This document shows positions 58,092 through 64,000 of a DNA stretch of 64,000 nt, in pieces. Below the pieces are notes generated by a model, which did not search any database, had not been told where the DNA came from, and worked only from the letters and a program-made list of their open reading frames with translations. Within the stretch, counting starts at the first letter, position 1. Every line of letters begins with the position of its first letter. The position numbers and the translations under genes are program-made. The DNA is from Amycolatopsis jejuensis (GTDB lineage: Bacteria; Actinomycetota; Actinomycetes; Mycobacteriales; Pseudonocardiaceae), in the NCBI RefSeq assembly GCF_000717335.1, contig NZ_JNYZ01000038.1, positions 20,289 through 84,288 of the forward strand, in the 5' to 3' direction.

Positions 58092-58640
58092 CCCCCGGCG
58101 GGCCCGAAGCGCCCGGACCCGGCCCCGGCTCGCGCACGCCGGAGACGGACACCACCGCCGACGCCCTGGTGGGTCCACGAAAACCCCGCGGCAGTCAGGT
58201 TCCGGGCAGCTTTTCAACGCCAGCCGGTCGGCGCTCGTCAGCTGGTCCACCGCTTGCCGGGCGATCCGGACCAACGCGTGTTCGGCCGTGGGAGGCCGTT
58301 CGCGCCGCAGCCGCCCGTCGACCACGAGCCGGATCGGATCGTCCTGCTCGGTCAGTGCGATCAACCCCTCGACTGCACTTGCGGGTGGCGGTTCCTCGGC
58401 TATGGTCGCCAGTGCAAGAACACGCAACGTCTCCCGCAACCGCCAGGCCGACTGCAGGTCGTCGTGATCCGGCGGCCGAACCGGTGACAGCTCGCAGATC
58501 TCCAGCCATTCCGCCAGCCGATCGGGCGTGGCCAGCCGCTCGACCGGATTCGCGCTGAAGGTGCGGCCCTTCGTGGCCAGCAGGTTCAGCCACCCGGCAC
58601 CGCAGTCGAACCGGAAGGCAAGCATGTTCTCCGTCGCCAT
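58050..58640 (-). CDS. ABATE/CGNR zinc-finger stress-type regulator
   Basis: This 196-residue protein matches the ABATE domain: FRFDCGAGWLNLLATKGR at the start and RLAEWLEICEL near residue 45. A C-terminal zinc finger follows, with cysteines in CPEPDCRGVF and RWCPSPACASRGRV. The usual CGNR motif reads CASR. Such proteins are probable transcription regulators of unknown signal. ATG 58640 is preferred over an earlier ATG. It is divergent from the CMD and hydrolase operon, with 66 bp between, and may control it. Confidence 0.78.
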   Translation of the reverse strand: MATENMLAFRFDCGAGWLNLLATKGRTFSANPVERLATPDRLAEWLEICELSPVRPPDHDDLQSAWRLRETLRVLALATIAEEPPPASAVEGLIALTEQDDPIRLVVDGRLRRERPPTAEHALVRIARQAVDQLTSADRLALKSCPEPDCRGVFVDPPGRRRWCPSPACASRGRVRALRARRGSVNGGRDEADVGG

Positions 58641-58706
58641 TTCCGCACTGTAACGCTTCACCCGTTACCCGTGCTAGCGTCCGCGTAACGCGCGAAGGAG
58701 TTGACC

Positions 58707-59111
58707 ATGACGACCAACCGACCCCTGTCCGAGCAGCTGTCACCGGCCCCGCTCGATCGCGACGAGGGCTACCGCCTGCTCGATCTCCTGCAGGACCCCG
58801 CCACCCAGCAGACCGCACTGCCCGGCCTCGAGGAACTCGCGCCCGGCTACGCGGACTGGATCGTCACCACCCTGTTCGGCGGCATCTACCAGCGAGCGGG
58901 CCTGTCCCTGCGCGACCGGCAAGTAGCCAACCTCGCGGCCCTGACGGCACTGGGCGGGGTCGACCCGCAGCTGACCGGTCATGTCCGCACCGCACTGCGC
59001 GTCGGCATGACCCGCCAGGAGGTCATCGAGGTTTTCGTGCATCTGGCGCCGTACGTCGGAGTCCCGAAAGCGTTGGCAGGCCTGCGAGTTGCCGCCGCCG
59101 CCCTCTCATGA
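58707..59111 (+). CDS. Carboxymuconolactone decarboxylase (CMD/AhpD) family protein
   Basis: This 134-residue helical protein has the CMD pattern LSLRDRQVANLAALTALGGVDPQLTGHVRTALRVG and EVIEVFVHLAPYVGVPKAL. The CxxC pair of AhpD is absent, so it is probably not a peroxidase partner. ATG 58707 has AAGGAG 6 nt upstream. Its stop overlaps the next start by 4 nt. Confidence 0.87.
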   Translation: MTTNRPLSEQLSPAPLDRDEGYRLLDLLQDPATQQTALPGLEELAPGYADWIVTTLFGGIYQRAGLSLRDRQVANLAALTALGGVDPQLTGHVRTALRVGMTRQEVIEVFVHLAPYVGVPKALAGLRVAAAALS

Positions 59112-59995
59112 CCCCGGCGATCCGAACCGTACTCGGCGATGTCCCGCCTGCCGAGCTGGGCGCGTGCAACGCCCACGACCACCTGTTCCTCCGTTCCCCG
59201 GCGCTGCCCGGCCAAGAGCTGGACGATCCCGCCGCCGCACTGGCCGAGCTGCGGTCTTTCGCCGCACTGGGCGGTCGAGCGGTGGCACAATGGACGCCAT
59301 GGGGAATGGGGCCACGCAACGAAGATCTGCCCGAGTTGTCCCGGCAATCCGGCGTACATCTCATCGCAGCCACCGGAATGCACCAAGCAAAGCACTACGC
59401 CGGACTACCGCACGGCCCGCTCACTGACCTCTTCGTGCACGACTTGACCGCGGCACAACCAAAAGCCGGACTGATCAAAGTCGCCGGCGCCTTCCACCAC
59501 CTGGACGAGCACGCCCGGCACACCCTCGCCGCCGCCGCCGAAGCCCACCACGCCACCGACGCCCCGATCGCCGTCCACCTCGAAGGCGGCACCGCCGCCC
59601 TGGACGTCCTGCACCTGCTCTGCGTCACCCATCTCGTGCCCCCGCACCGGATAATCCTCGGCCACCTGCTTCGCTTCCCGGACCCTCGAACCCACCGGCA
59701 GGCCGCAGAATCCGGCGCATTCCTGGCCTTCGACGGCCCGTCCCGAGCCCACCACACCACGGACTGGCTCCTGCTGGAGACCTTGTCCACCCTCGCAACC
59801 GCAGGCCACGCCGAGCAACTCCTCCTGGGCGCCGACACAACGACCGCAACGGCGAGATCCACCGCCGACGGCCCGGGGATGGCGTTCCTGCTGCGCTCGA
59901 TCCAGCCCCGGATCGAACAGGAACTGGGCCGAGCTCTGGCATCCAAGATCTTCGTCGAGAATCCGTCACGAGCATTTGCGGCACATTGGCGTTGA
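59108..59995 (+). CDS. Phosphotriesterase-family amidohydrolase/lactonase
   Basis: This 295-residue TIM-barrel protein has the full binuclear metal set of the phosphotriesterase family: H23 and H25 in NAHDHLF, K124 in LIKVAG (the carboxylated lysine), H157 in AVHLEGG, H186 in ILGHLLRF and D243 in LLGADTT. Members are lactonases, esterases and aryldialkylphosphatases. Coupling with the CMD gene suggests a two-step lactone or ring-product pathway. The hairpin at 60001 follows its stop. Confidence 0.86.
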   Translation: MTPAIRTVLGDVPPAELGACNAHDHLFLRSPALPGQELDDPAAALAELRSFAALGGRAVAQWTPWGMGPRNEDLPELSRQSGVHLIAATGMHQAKHYAGLPHGPLTDLFVHDLTAAQPKAGLIKVAGAFHHLDEHARHTLAAAAEAHHATDAPIAVHLEGGTAALDVLHLLCVTHLVPPHRIILGHLLRFPDPRTHRQAAESGAFLAFDGPSRAHHTTDWLLLETLSTLATAGHAEQLLLGADTTTATARSTADGPGMAFLLRSIQPRIEQELGRALASKIFVENPSRAFAAHWR

Positions 59996-60000
59996 TGGTT

Positions 60001-60031
60001 CGCAAGCCGCGTGCGGCCGGGCGGCTTTGCG
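60001..60031 (+). terminator. Imperfect hairpin terminator
   Basis: CGCAAGCCGC pairs with GCGGCTTTGCG, with one bulged T and a 10-nt loop, 5 nt after the phosphotriesterase-like stop. The rest of the gap to 60190 holds an AT-rich patch (TATAGT at 60165-60170) that may be the promoter of the following gene. Confidence 0.45.
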
Positions 60032-60190
60032 GATGGGTGAGTACCCATGGCTGATCAATCCGGCAAAGTCGGCCCCGTCGCCGGTGATCGTTGTTGCTTG
60101 GCACGCCGTTGTCCGCCTCTGATTTATCTGAAAGGAGAACCATCTTTCCAGATCTGTGCAATGATATAGTGTTTTGCTATCGGTTCCATC

Positions 60191-60520
60191 ATGATTTCAG
60201 GCGTGCCCAAGCCGCCCCAATCTGTCATCGCCGAGATGTTCGGGCAGCGCCTTCGACAGCGCCGCGCGATGAGGAAGTTCACTCAGCTTGAGCTGTCCTG
60301 CCAAGCTGGCTGTACGATAGCCGCGATCAGCAACTACGAGCGCGGCCTGGTGTTGCCGAGCCTCAAGACCTTGCTCGATCTCGCCGTCGCCCTCGACACC
60401 GACCCAGGCAACCTGATCCGCAACCTCACACCTGCGCTACCGCGGATCGGACGGCAGGCTCCGGGTCTCGCTGCGCCACCTCGACGAGGCGCTCTCCACC
60501 GGGTTCCCGTCCGGAACTGA
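60191..60520 (+). CDS. Small XRE-family regulator
   Basis: This 109-residue protein has one helix-turn-helix: MFGQRLRQRRAMRKFTQLEL, then QAGCTIAAISNYERGLVLPS and KTLLDLAVALDTDPGNL (about residues 16-78). The last 30 residues are Pro/Arg-rich and not domain-like. No strong ribosome-binding site precedes ATG 60191; leaderless translation is possible. The sequence around it is less GC-rich than the window as a whole. Its target is unknown. Confidence 0.75.
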   Translation: MISGVPKPPQSVIAEMFGQRLRQRRAMRKFTQLELSCQAGCTIAAISNYERGLVLPSLKTLLDLAVALDTDPGNLIRNLTPALPRIGRQAPGLAAPPRRGALHRVPVRN

Positions 60521-61036
60521 GGAGAAGCCGAGCCGGGGGAGCACGGTCGCCTTCCTCGTGGGAGCGACGACCATCGGGAACGTCTCGGCGCGCCCTCGGG
60601 CGGATCTCGCGCAGGTCGTCGCCCGCGTGGACGGCGATCTCGCCAAGCTGCGCGATCCCGGGCTGACGAACGTCGCCCGTTTCGTGTTCACCCTCGGCCG
60701 GAGTGCCGTGCGGGACAACGGAACGGAGATCGCGCCGGAGGTCCATCATCTACGGGTGAGGACACCGCGGCACTGGCCGCCACTGCGGATCCTCCGGTAT
60801 TCGAGTCGCCGCCGTCCTGCCCGGCATCACTGACACGTGTCGGCAGGGACCCGATCGCCGGCCGCCGGGTGCGGTGGCTGCGGCCGCCGGTCTCATCGCG
60901 GGTAGCGGGTTGCCGCGTCCGGTGCTCGGCGGGGCCCGGTGGTCATCGTGAGGCCCGCGCGGCGGGCCGGGGTTTCGTGTTCGGCGGGGATGGTTCATGA
61001 TGGCGCGGACAAACGCGGTGGGGCTGACCGCTAAGG
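60521..61036. other. Coding-like stretch without a recognised gene
   Basis: Plus-strand sequence from about 60440 to 60750 has strong coding periodicity in one frame (VAFLVGATTIGNVSARPRAD, then LRDPGLTNVARFVFTLGRSA) with no matching start. It then seems to continue in another frame as EDTAALAATADPPVFE. It may be a frameshifted gene of unknown family. The last 200 bp before the sigma factor show no gene. Confidence 0.35.
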
Positions 61037-61639
61037 ATGCGTGTGGTGCTGGAGTCGGTCCCTGCCCGCGGCGGGTGTGCCCGGTCGGAGCCGGAGGTGG
61101 ACGCCGGGGTGTCGGCGGCGCTCGGGCGGGCGTGCCGGGGTGACGAGGATGCCTTTCGGCTGCTCTATCGGGCGATACAGCCCGGATTGTGCCGGTATCT
61201 GCGGGTTCTGGTCGGGCAGGATGCCGAGGACGTCGCCTCGGAGGCGTGGCTGCACATCACCCGCGATCTGGCGTCGTTCCGCGGTGACCTGGACGGCTTC
61301 CGCGCGTGGACGGCGACGATCGCGCGGCACCGGGCGCTCGATCATCTGCGTCACCAGCGTCGTCGCCCTGCTGCCGAGGCGCCTGCGGAGTGGTTTCCCG
61401 AGCAGCCTGCGCCCGATGACACCGCCGCGGCGGCGATCGAGGCGACGACCACGGACGCGGCGCTGGCGTTGATCGCGACGTTGCCGCGGGACCAGGCCGA
61501 AGCGGTGGTGCTGCGAGCCGTGATCGGGCTTGACGCCAAGGCGGCTGCGGCGGTGCTCGGGAAGCGTCCGGGAGCCGTTCGCACCGCCGCCTACCGGGGA
61601 CTTCGCACGCTCGCCGATCGTCTCGGCGGGCCGGTGTGA
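61037..61639 (+). CDS. ECF-type RNA polymerase sigma factor
   Basis: This 200-residue protein has sigma region 2 (DEDAFRLLYRAIQPGLCRYL, GQDAEDVASEAWLHI, FRAWTATIARHRALDHLR, about 37-110) and region 4 (ALIATLPRDQAEAVVLRAVI then AAAVLGKRPGAVRTAAYRGL, about 148-195). It directs transcription in response to an external or stress signal. ATG 61037 or GTG 61043 may start it; AAGG is better spaced for the latter. The next gene, 34 bp on, is its probable membrane partner. Confidence 0.9.
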   Translation: MRVVLESVPARGGCARSEPEVDAGVSAALGRACRGDEDAFRLLYRAIQPGLCRYLRVLVGQDAEDVASEAWLHITRDLASFRGDLDGFRAWTATIARHRALDHLRHQRRRPAAEAPAEWFPEQPAPDDTAAAAIEATTTDAALALIATLPRDQAEAVVLRAVIGLDAKAAAAVLGKRPGAVRTAAYRGLRTLADRLGGPV

Positions 61640-61673
61640 CACTTTCGAGCCGCTGGACGCTGAGAGGTATGTG

Positions 61674-62426
61674 ATGAGCAAGCAGCGAGGACGCCGGCTC
61701 GATCGGCACACCGCGGAGCAGGTCCTGCGGGGTGTACCGGTCGACGCCCCGGACGCGTTGGCCGGCCTGCTCGCCGCCGCGGCCGCCCCACCGCGCGACG
61801 GCGAGCTGGGTGGGGAGCCCGCGGCCGTGACGGCGTTCCTCGATGCGGCTCAGGTCCCTGCCCCTCGACCCCGGAGCCCCTCGATGTTGAAGACCACCTG
61901 GGCGAAGCTGCTCACCGTCAAGGCCGCTGCCGCTGCGGCGGCGATTCTCGCGGTCGGCGGAGTCGCCACGGCCGCCGCGACCGGCGCACTGTCGTCCCCG
62001 GCAGAGCACTCCACGACCGCCCCCTCGACGCCCGGCAACTCCCACCCGTCCGCCGGTTCCCCGACCGGATCCACCGCGGCCAAGGGCCACGAGGGGAACC
62101 GCCCGGAGGACCAGCCGGCGTCGTCGCCGTCGCCGTCGCTGGAGGGCTTGTGCCACGCCTACCGCGCCGGCGACAAGACCGAACACGGCAAGGCACTGGA
62201 GAGCCCCGCGTTCACCGCGCTGATCAAGGCCGCGGGCGACCAGAGCAAGGTCGACGGCTACTGCGATGTCCTGCTCAAGGACGAAGCCGCGAAACCGGTA
62301 CACCCGACCGGCGCGCCCACCGACCCGGGCCGGTCCGACAGCGGCAAGGACCACCCGGCCGGTCCGCGGACCACCCACCCGGCCACGCGCCCAGCGGAGC
62401 CGCCGACGGCGCGCCCGACCCACTGA
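61674..62426 (+). CDS. Single-pass membrane protein, probable anti-sigma factor
   Basis: This 250-residue protein has a basic cytoplasmic part (about residues 1-78), one transmembrane helix (AAAAAAILAVGGVATAAATGA, split here at about 84-104), and an external Pro/Ser/Thr-rich domain of about 140 residues. The latter has two cysteines (CHAYRAG and YCDVL). There is no classic zinc-binding anti-sigma motif. GAGAGG lies 6 nt before the ATG. Its position just after an ECF sigma gene suggests that it holds or senses for that sigma factor. Confidence 0.7.
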   Translation: MSKQRGRRLDRHTAEQVLRGVPVDAPDALAGLLAAAAAPPRDGELGGEPAAVTAFLDAAQVPAPRPRSPSMLKTTWAKLLTVKAAAAAAAILAVGGVATAAATGALSSPAEHSTTAPSTPGNSHPSAGSPTGSTAAKGHEGNRPEDQPASSPSPSLEGLCHAYRAGDKTEHGKALESPAFTALIKAAGDQSKVDGYCDVLLKDEAAKPVHPTGAPTDPGRSDSGKDHPAGPRTTHPATRPAEPPTARPTH

Positions 62427-62470
62427 TCCCGCGGCGACCCCACCCCTCCCCGAGGGGTCGCTGCACCCCC

Positions 62471-62516
62471 GGACGGACGGCGGCCACACACTCCCATCCC
62501 CGGCCGCCGTCCGTCC
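62471..62516 (+). terminator. Long-stem hairpin terminator
   Basis: GGACGGACGGCGGCC and GGCCGCCGTCCGTCC form a perfect 15-bp stem with a 16-nt loop, 44 nt after the anti-sigma-like stop. It probably ends the sigma operon. Confidence 0.65.
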
Positions 62517-63114
62517 GTGAACCAGATCCATCGATCTGACGGGAGAATGGCCCGCACTGCGGCTACGCGCTCGTGATGCCGGTGGGCGCTGCGGCACGGC
62601 TTCGCCGGGCAGTGGCGGAACCTCACGTGCGCCATCCAGTTCCGGCGCCACATCGAGTACCTGCTGCTGTTGCCGGGGCAGACAGCATCCTCCAGCTGCT
62701 CGTTCCGTGCGGCAGCACCTCCCCGCCGGGCAGCCACAGCCTCGATCTCGGCCCACACCTGCGTAAAGCTGACCCGGCGCCGTCGTCGGCCGTTTTCCGG
62801 CAAGATCATCGTGGGTGCAGGTGACTTCCCGCAGCACCCCGATGCCGACGCGAGCCCGGCAGACGCCTTGCCCAGCTCGCAGTTTCTCCTTCGCCGACTC
62901 CCGCTCCGTCCGAGCCACGCTGCCGGACCGCGAGGTCATCCGGCACCAGATCGGACGCGAGCAGGTCCCTCAGGTCCAGAAGGTCACGGCGTTTCCCGGC
63001 TGGCACATGCATTTGGGCGTGGACGCTGGGCGAATGTCTCGGCGGGACAAAGAAACCACCCGGCTGATCGACGGACTGTTCGGCGACGTGGAGAACCCTC
63101 GGCTGTGCCCGGGT
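62517..63114. other. Gap without a recognisable gene
   Basis: Open frames on both strands are short and change frame. The best plus-strand one reads ATLPDREVIRHQIGREQVPQ then GWHMHLGVDAGRMSRRDKET near 62915-63060. The best minus-strand one reads VWAEIEAVAARRGGAAARNE near 62740. Neither matches a family I know. Decayed or non-coding sequence is likely. Confidence 0.4.
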
Positions 63115-63498
63115 TCATTCGTCGGTGTCCCGCACGGCGATCGCGGTGATCTCGATGTTTGCGCCGAACGGCATGTCGTTGACGACCACCGCGGCTCGGG
63201 TCGGTGGTTCGCTGACGAAGTAGGTGCGGTAGACGGCGTCGAGGGTCGGCCAGTCGTCGAGGCTGCGCAAGTAGCACGTGGTGGATACGACGTCGGCCAG
63301 AGTGAATCCGGCTGCCTCGACCGTGGATGCGAGGTTCTTCAGCGCCTGGGTGATTTCTGTTTCGATGCCGCCGTCGACGAGCTGGGCGGTGCCGGGAAGG
63401 AGACCGCCCGTCCCGGAGACGTAGCAATGGTTGCCGATCACTACGGCGGAGGAGTAAGAGCCCTGGGCTGATCCGGTGTCGACAACTCTTTTTACCAT
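63115..63498 (-). CDS. RidA (YjgF/YER057c/UK114) family protein
   Basis: This 127-residue protein has the RidA fold: SSAVVIGNHCYVSGTGGLLPGT, ALKNLASTVEAAGFTLADVV, the conserved Arg in EPPTRAAV (about position 104), and the C-terminal GANIEITAIAV. RidA-type proteins deaminate reactive enamine/imine intermediates. This member retains the active-site arginine. ATG 63498 has GGTGG upstream. The gene is divergent from the last gene of the window, with 289 bp between. Confidence 0.87.
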   Translation of the reverse strand: MVKRVVDTGSAQGSYSSAVVIGNHCYVSGTGGLLPGTAQLVDGGIETEITQALKNLASTVEAAGFTLADVVSTTCYLRSLDDWPTLDAVYRTYFVSEPPTRAAVVVNDMPFGANIEITAIAVRDTDE

Positions 63499-63727
63499 GC
63501 TCTGGCCACCTTGGGGGTCGAGTGGATGTCGCTGCCTCCGAGGTCGGGAGGCGGTGCGGTGATCTCGACTTAGTGTAGAAAAACTCAACAGGATGTCAAC
63601 CTCTGCGCGGAGTGTTCCTGGCAGGCGCGTGGTGAGTGCCGCTGTCATGATTGCTGAATTTTCGTTGCTGAGACGAGGATTCGGCTGGCCTCGGGTTGTT
63701 GACGAGGTTCAACAGTCTGACGATACT

Positions 63728-63744
63728 ATAAACATTACGTTTAT
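63728..63744. promoter_or_regulatory. Operator-like palindrome
   Basis: ATAAAC-ATTAC-GTTTAT is a perfect 6-bp inverted repeat with a 5-nt spacer, 43 bp before the start at 63788. It sits in AT-rich sequence in the divergent gap and is a good candidate for a TetR-type or similar site. Confidence 0.42.
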
Positions 63745-63787
63745 TACAGGCACTGGGTGACCTCACCCGGGAGTGGAGGAGTTCGCA

Positions 63788-64000
63788 ATGTCAGTGGAGA
63801 ATTTCGACGTCGTACTTGCCGGCTCGACCATCGGATCGATCGAGGTCAGGCAGGAGGGGGACCGGCTCGACATCACCTCGAACGTGGACAGCAATGGGCG
63901 CGGTGAGGGTTTGGTGGAGTGTGTGGGTTTGGGTGTGGGTGGGGTGCCGGTGTGGTGGCGGGTGTCGGGGGTGTCGTTGGCGGGTGCGGTGGTGTCGGAG
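63788..64000 (+). CDS. Partial hypothetical protein, cut by the window edge
   Basis: ATG 63788 has GGAGG 8 nt upstream. The 71 visible residues begin MSVENFDVVLAGSTIGSIEV and continue with RQEGDRLDITSNVDSNGRGE. They are beta-strand-like, with no signal peptide. I do not recognise the family. From about 63897 the codons shift sharply: almost all end in G or T, the plus strand is nearly free of C, and GTG/GGT/TTG repeat. The first 36 codons have normal C-ending codons. Confidence 0.7.
   Translation, partial: MSVENFDVVLAGSTIGSIEVRQEGDRLDITSNVDSNGRGEGLVECVGLGVGGVPVWWRVSGVSLAGAVVSE

Noticed and set aside
1..64000. CRISPR arrays, tRNA or rRNA genes, insertion sequences, attachment sites
   Set aside because: I saw no regularly spaced repeats, cloverleaf-like segments, transposase motifs or flanking direct repeats. 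A tool-based scan could still reveal a missed tRNA.

Overview
The window is very GC-rich, coding-dense DNA with GTG and TTG starts, many 1-4 nt gene overlaps, IclR/TetR/GntR/XRE regulators, large acyl-CoA gene sets and an ECF sigma factor. This is the profile of a soil actinomycete. A Pseudonocardiaceae (Amycolatopsis-like) host is my best guess from protein flavour, but no ribosomal or housekeeping marker is present to prove it. I saw no tRNA, rRNA, CRISPR array, intact insertion sequence, origin or phage module. Nearly everything looks like accessory catabolism and transport.

Layout. (1) 1-9.7 kb: a plus-strand run of ten genes diverging from a truncated gene at the left edge. They encode a two-subunit aconitase-X-type dehydratase, a ComA (phosphosulfolactate synthase)-family protein, an aldehyde dehydrogenase, an MFS transporter, a 3-hydroxyisobutyrate/sulfolactaldehyde-reductase-type dehydrogenase, a ferritin-like diiron protein, a Rieske ferredoxin, a fused ETF beta-alpha protein and an ABM-type small protein. 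I do not recognise this as a described pathway, and it is the best candidate for a new system here. (2) 9.7-12.3 kb: relics of a GntR regulator and a VOC protein around an intact fumarylacetoacetase-family hydrolase. (3) 12.3-16.7 kb: SnoaL, DUF1684 and methyltransferase genes, an XRE-cupin regulator and a DHA2 drug exporter. (4) 16.6-27.6 kb: an apparent IclR regulon marked by repeated CCGATNATCGG boxes. It holds an MHS-type importer, a peroxiredoxin, the IclR gene, an aromatic-ring FAD monooxygenase, an operon of alpha/beta hydrolase, enolase-superfamily enzyme and metallo-beta-lactamase-fold protein, and an operon of a homogentisate-dioxygenase-like enzyme with a thioredoxin reductase. A secreted killer-toxin-like protein lies inside this block. 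(5) 27.6-47.4 kb: an acyl-CoA block with three alkylsulfatase-type metallohydrolases, two acyl-CoA ligases, two CaiB-type CoA transferases, a thioesterase, three acyl-CoA dehydrogenases, an SCP-x thiolase, an SDR, four MaoC/hot-dog proteins and a CitE-like lyase. This reads as desulfation, CoA activation and beta-oxidation of a sulfated, probably branched or cyclic, substrate. (6) 47.4-57.3 kb: a strip of gene remnants, an SsuABC-like importer, a tandem-TetR regulator, and a six-gene operon of a polar-amino-acid-type importer with an SDR and a hydroxyacid dehydrogenase. (7) 57.4-64 kb: an XRE-cupin regulator, an ABATE/CGNR protein, a CMD plus phosphotriesterase-like pair, a small XRE, an ECF sigma factor with a membrane partner, a RidA protein, and the start of a gene that runs off the right edge.

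Transcription units end in strikingly regular perfect GC-rich hairpins, several of them midway between convergent genes. These help to fix the operon boundaries given below.
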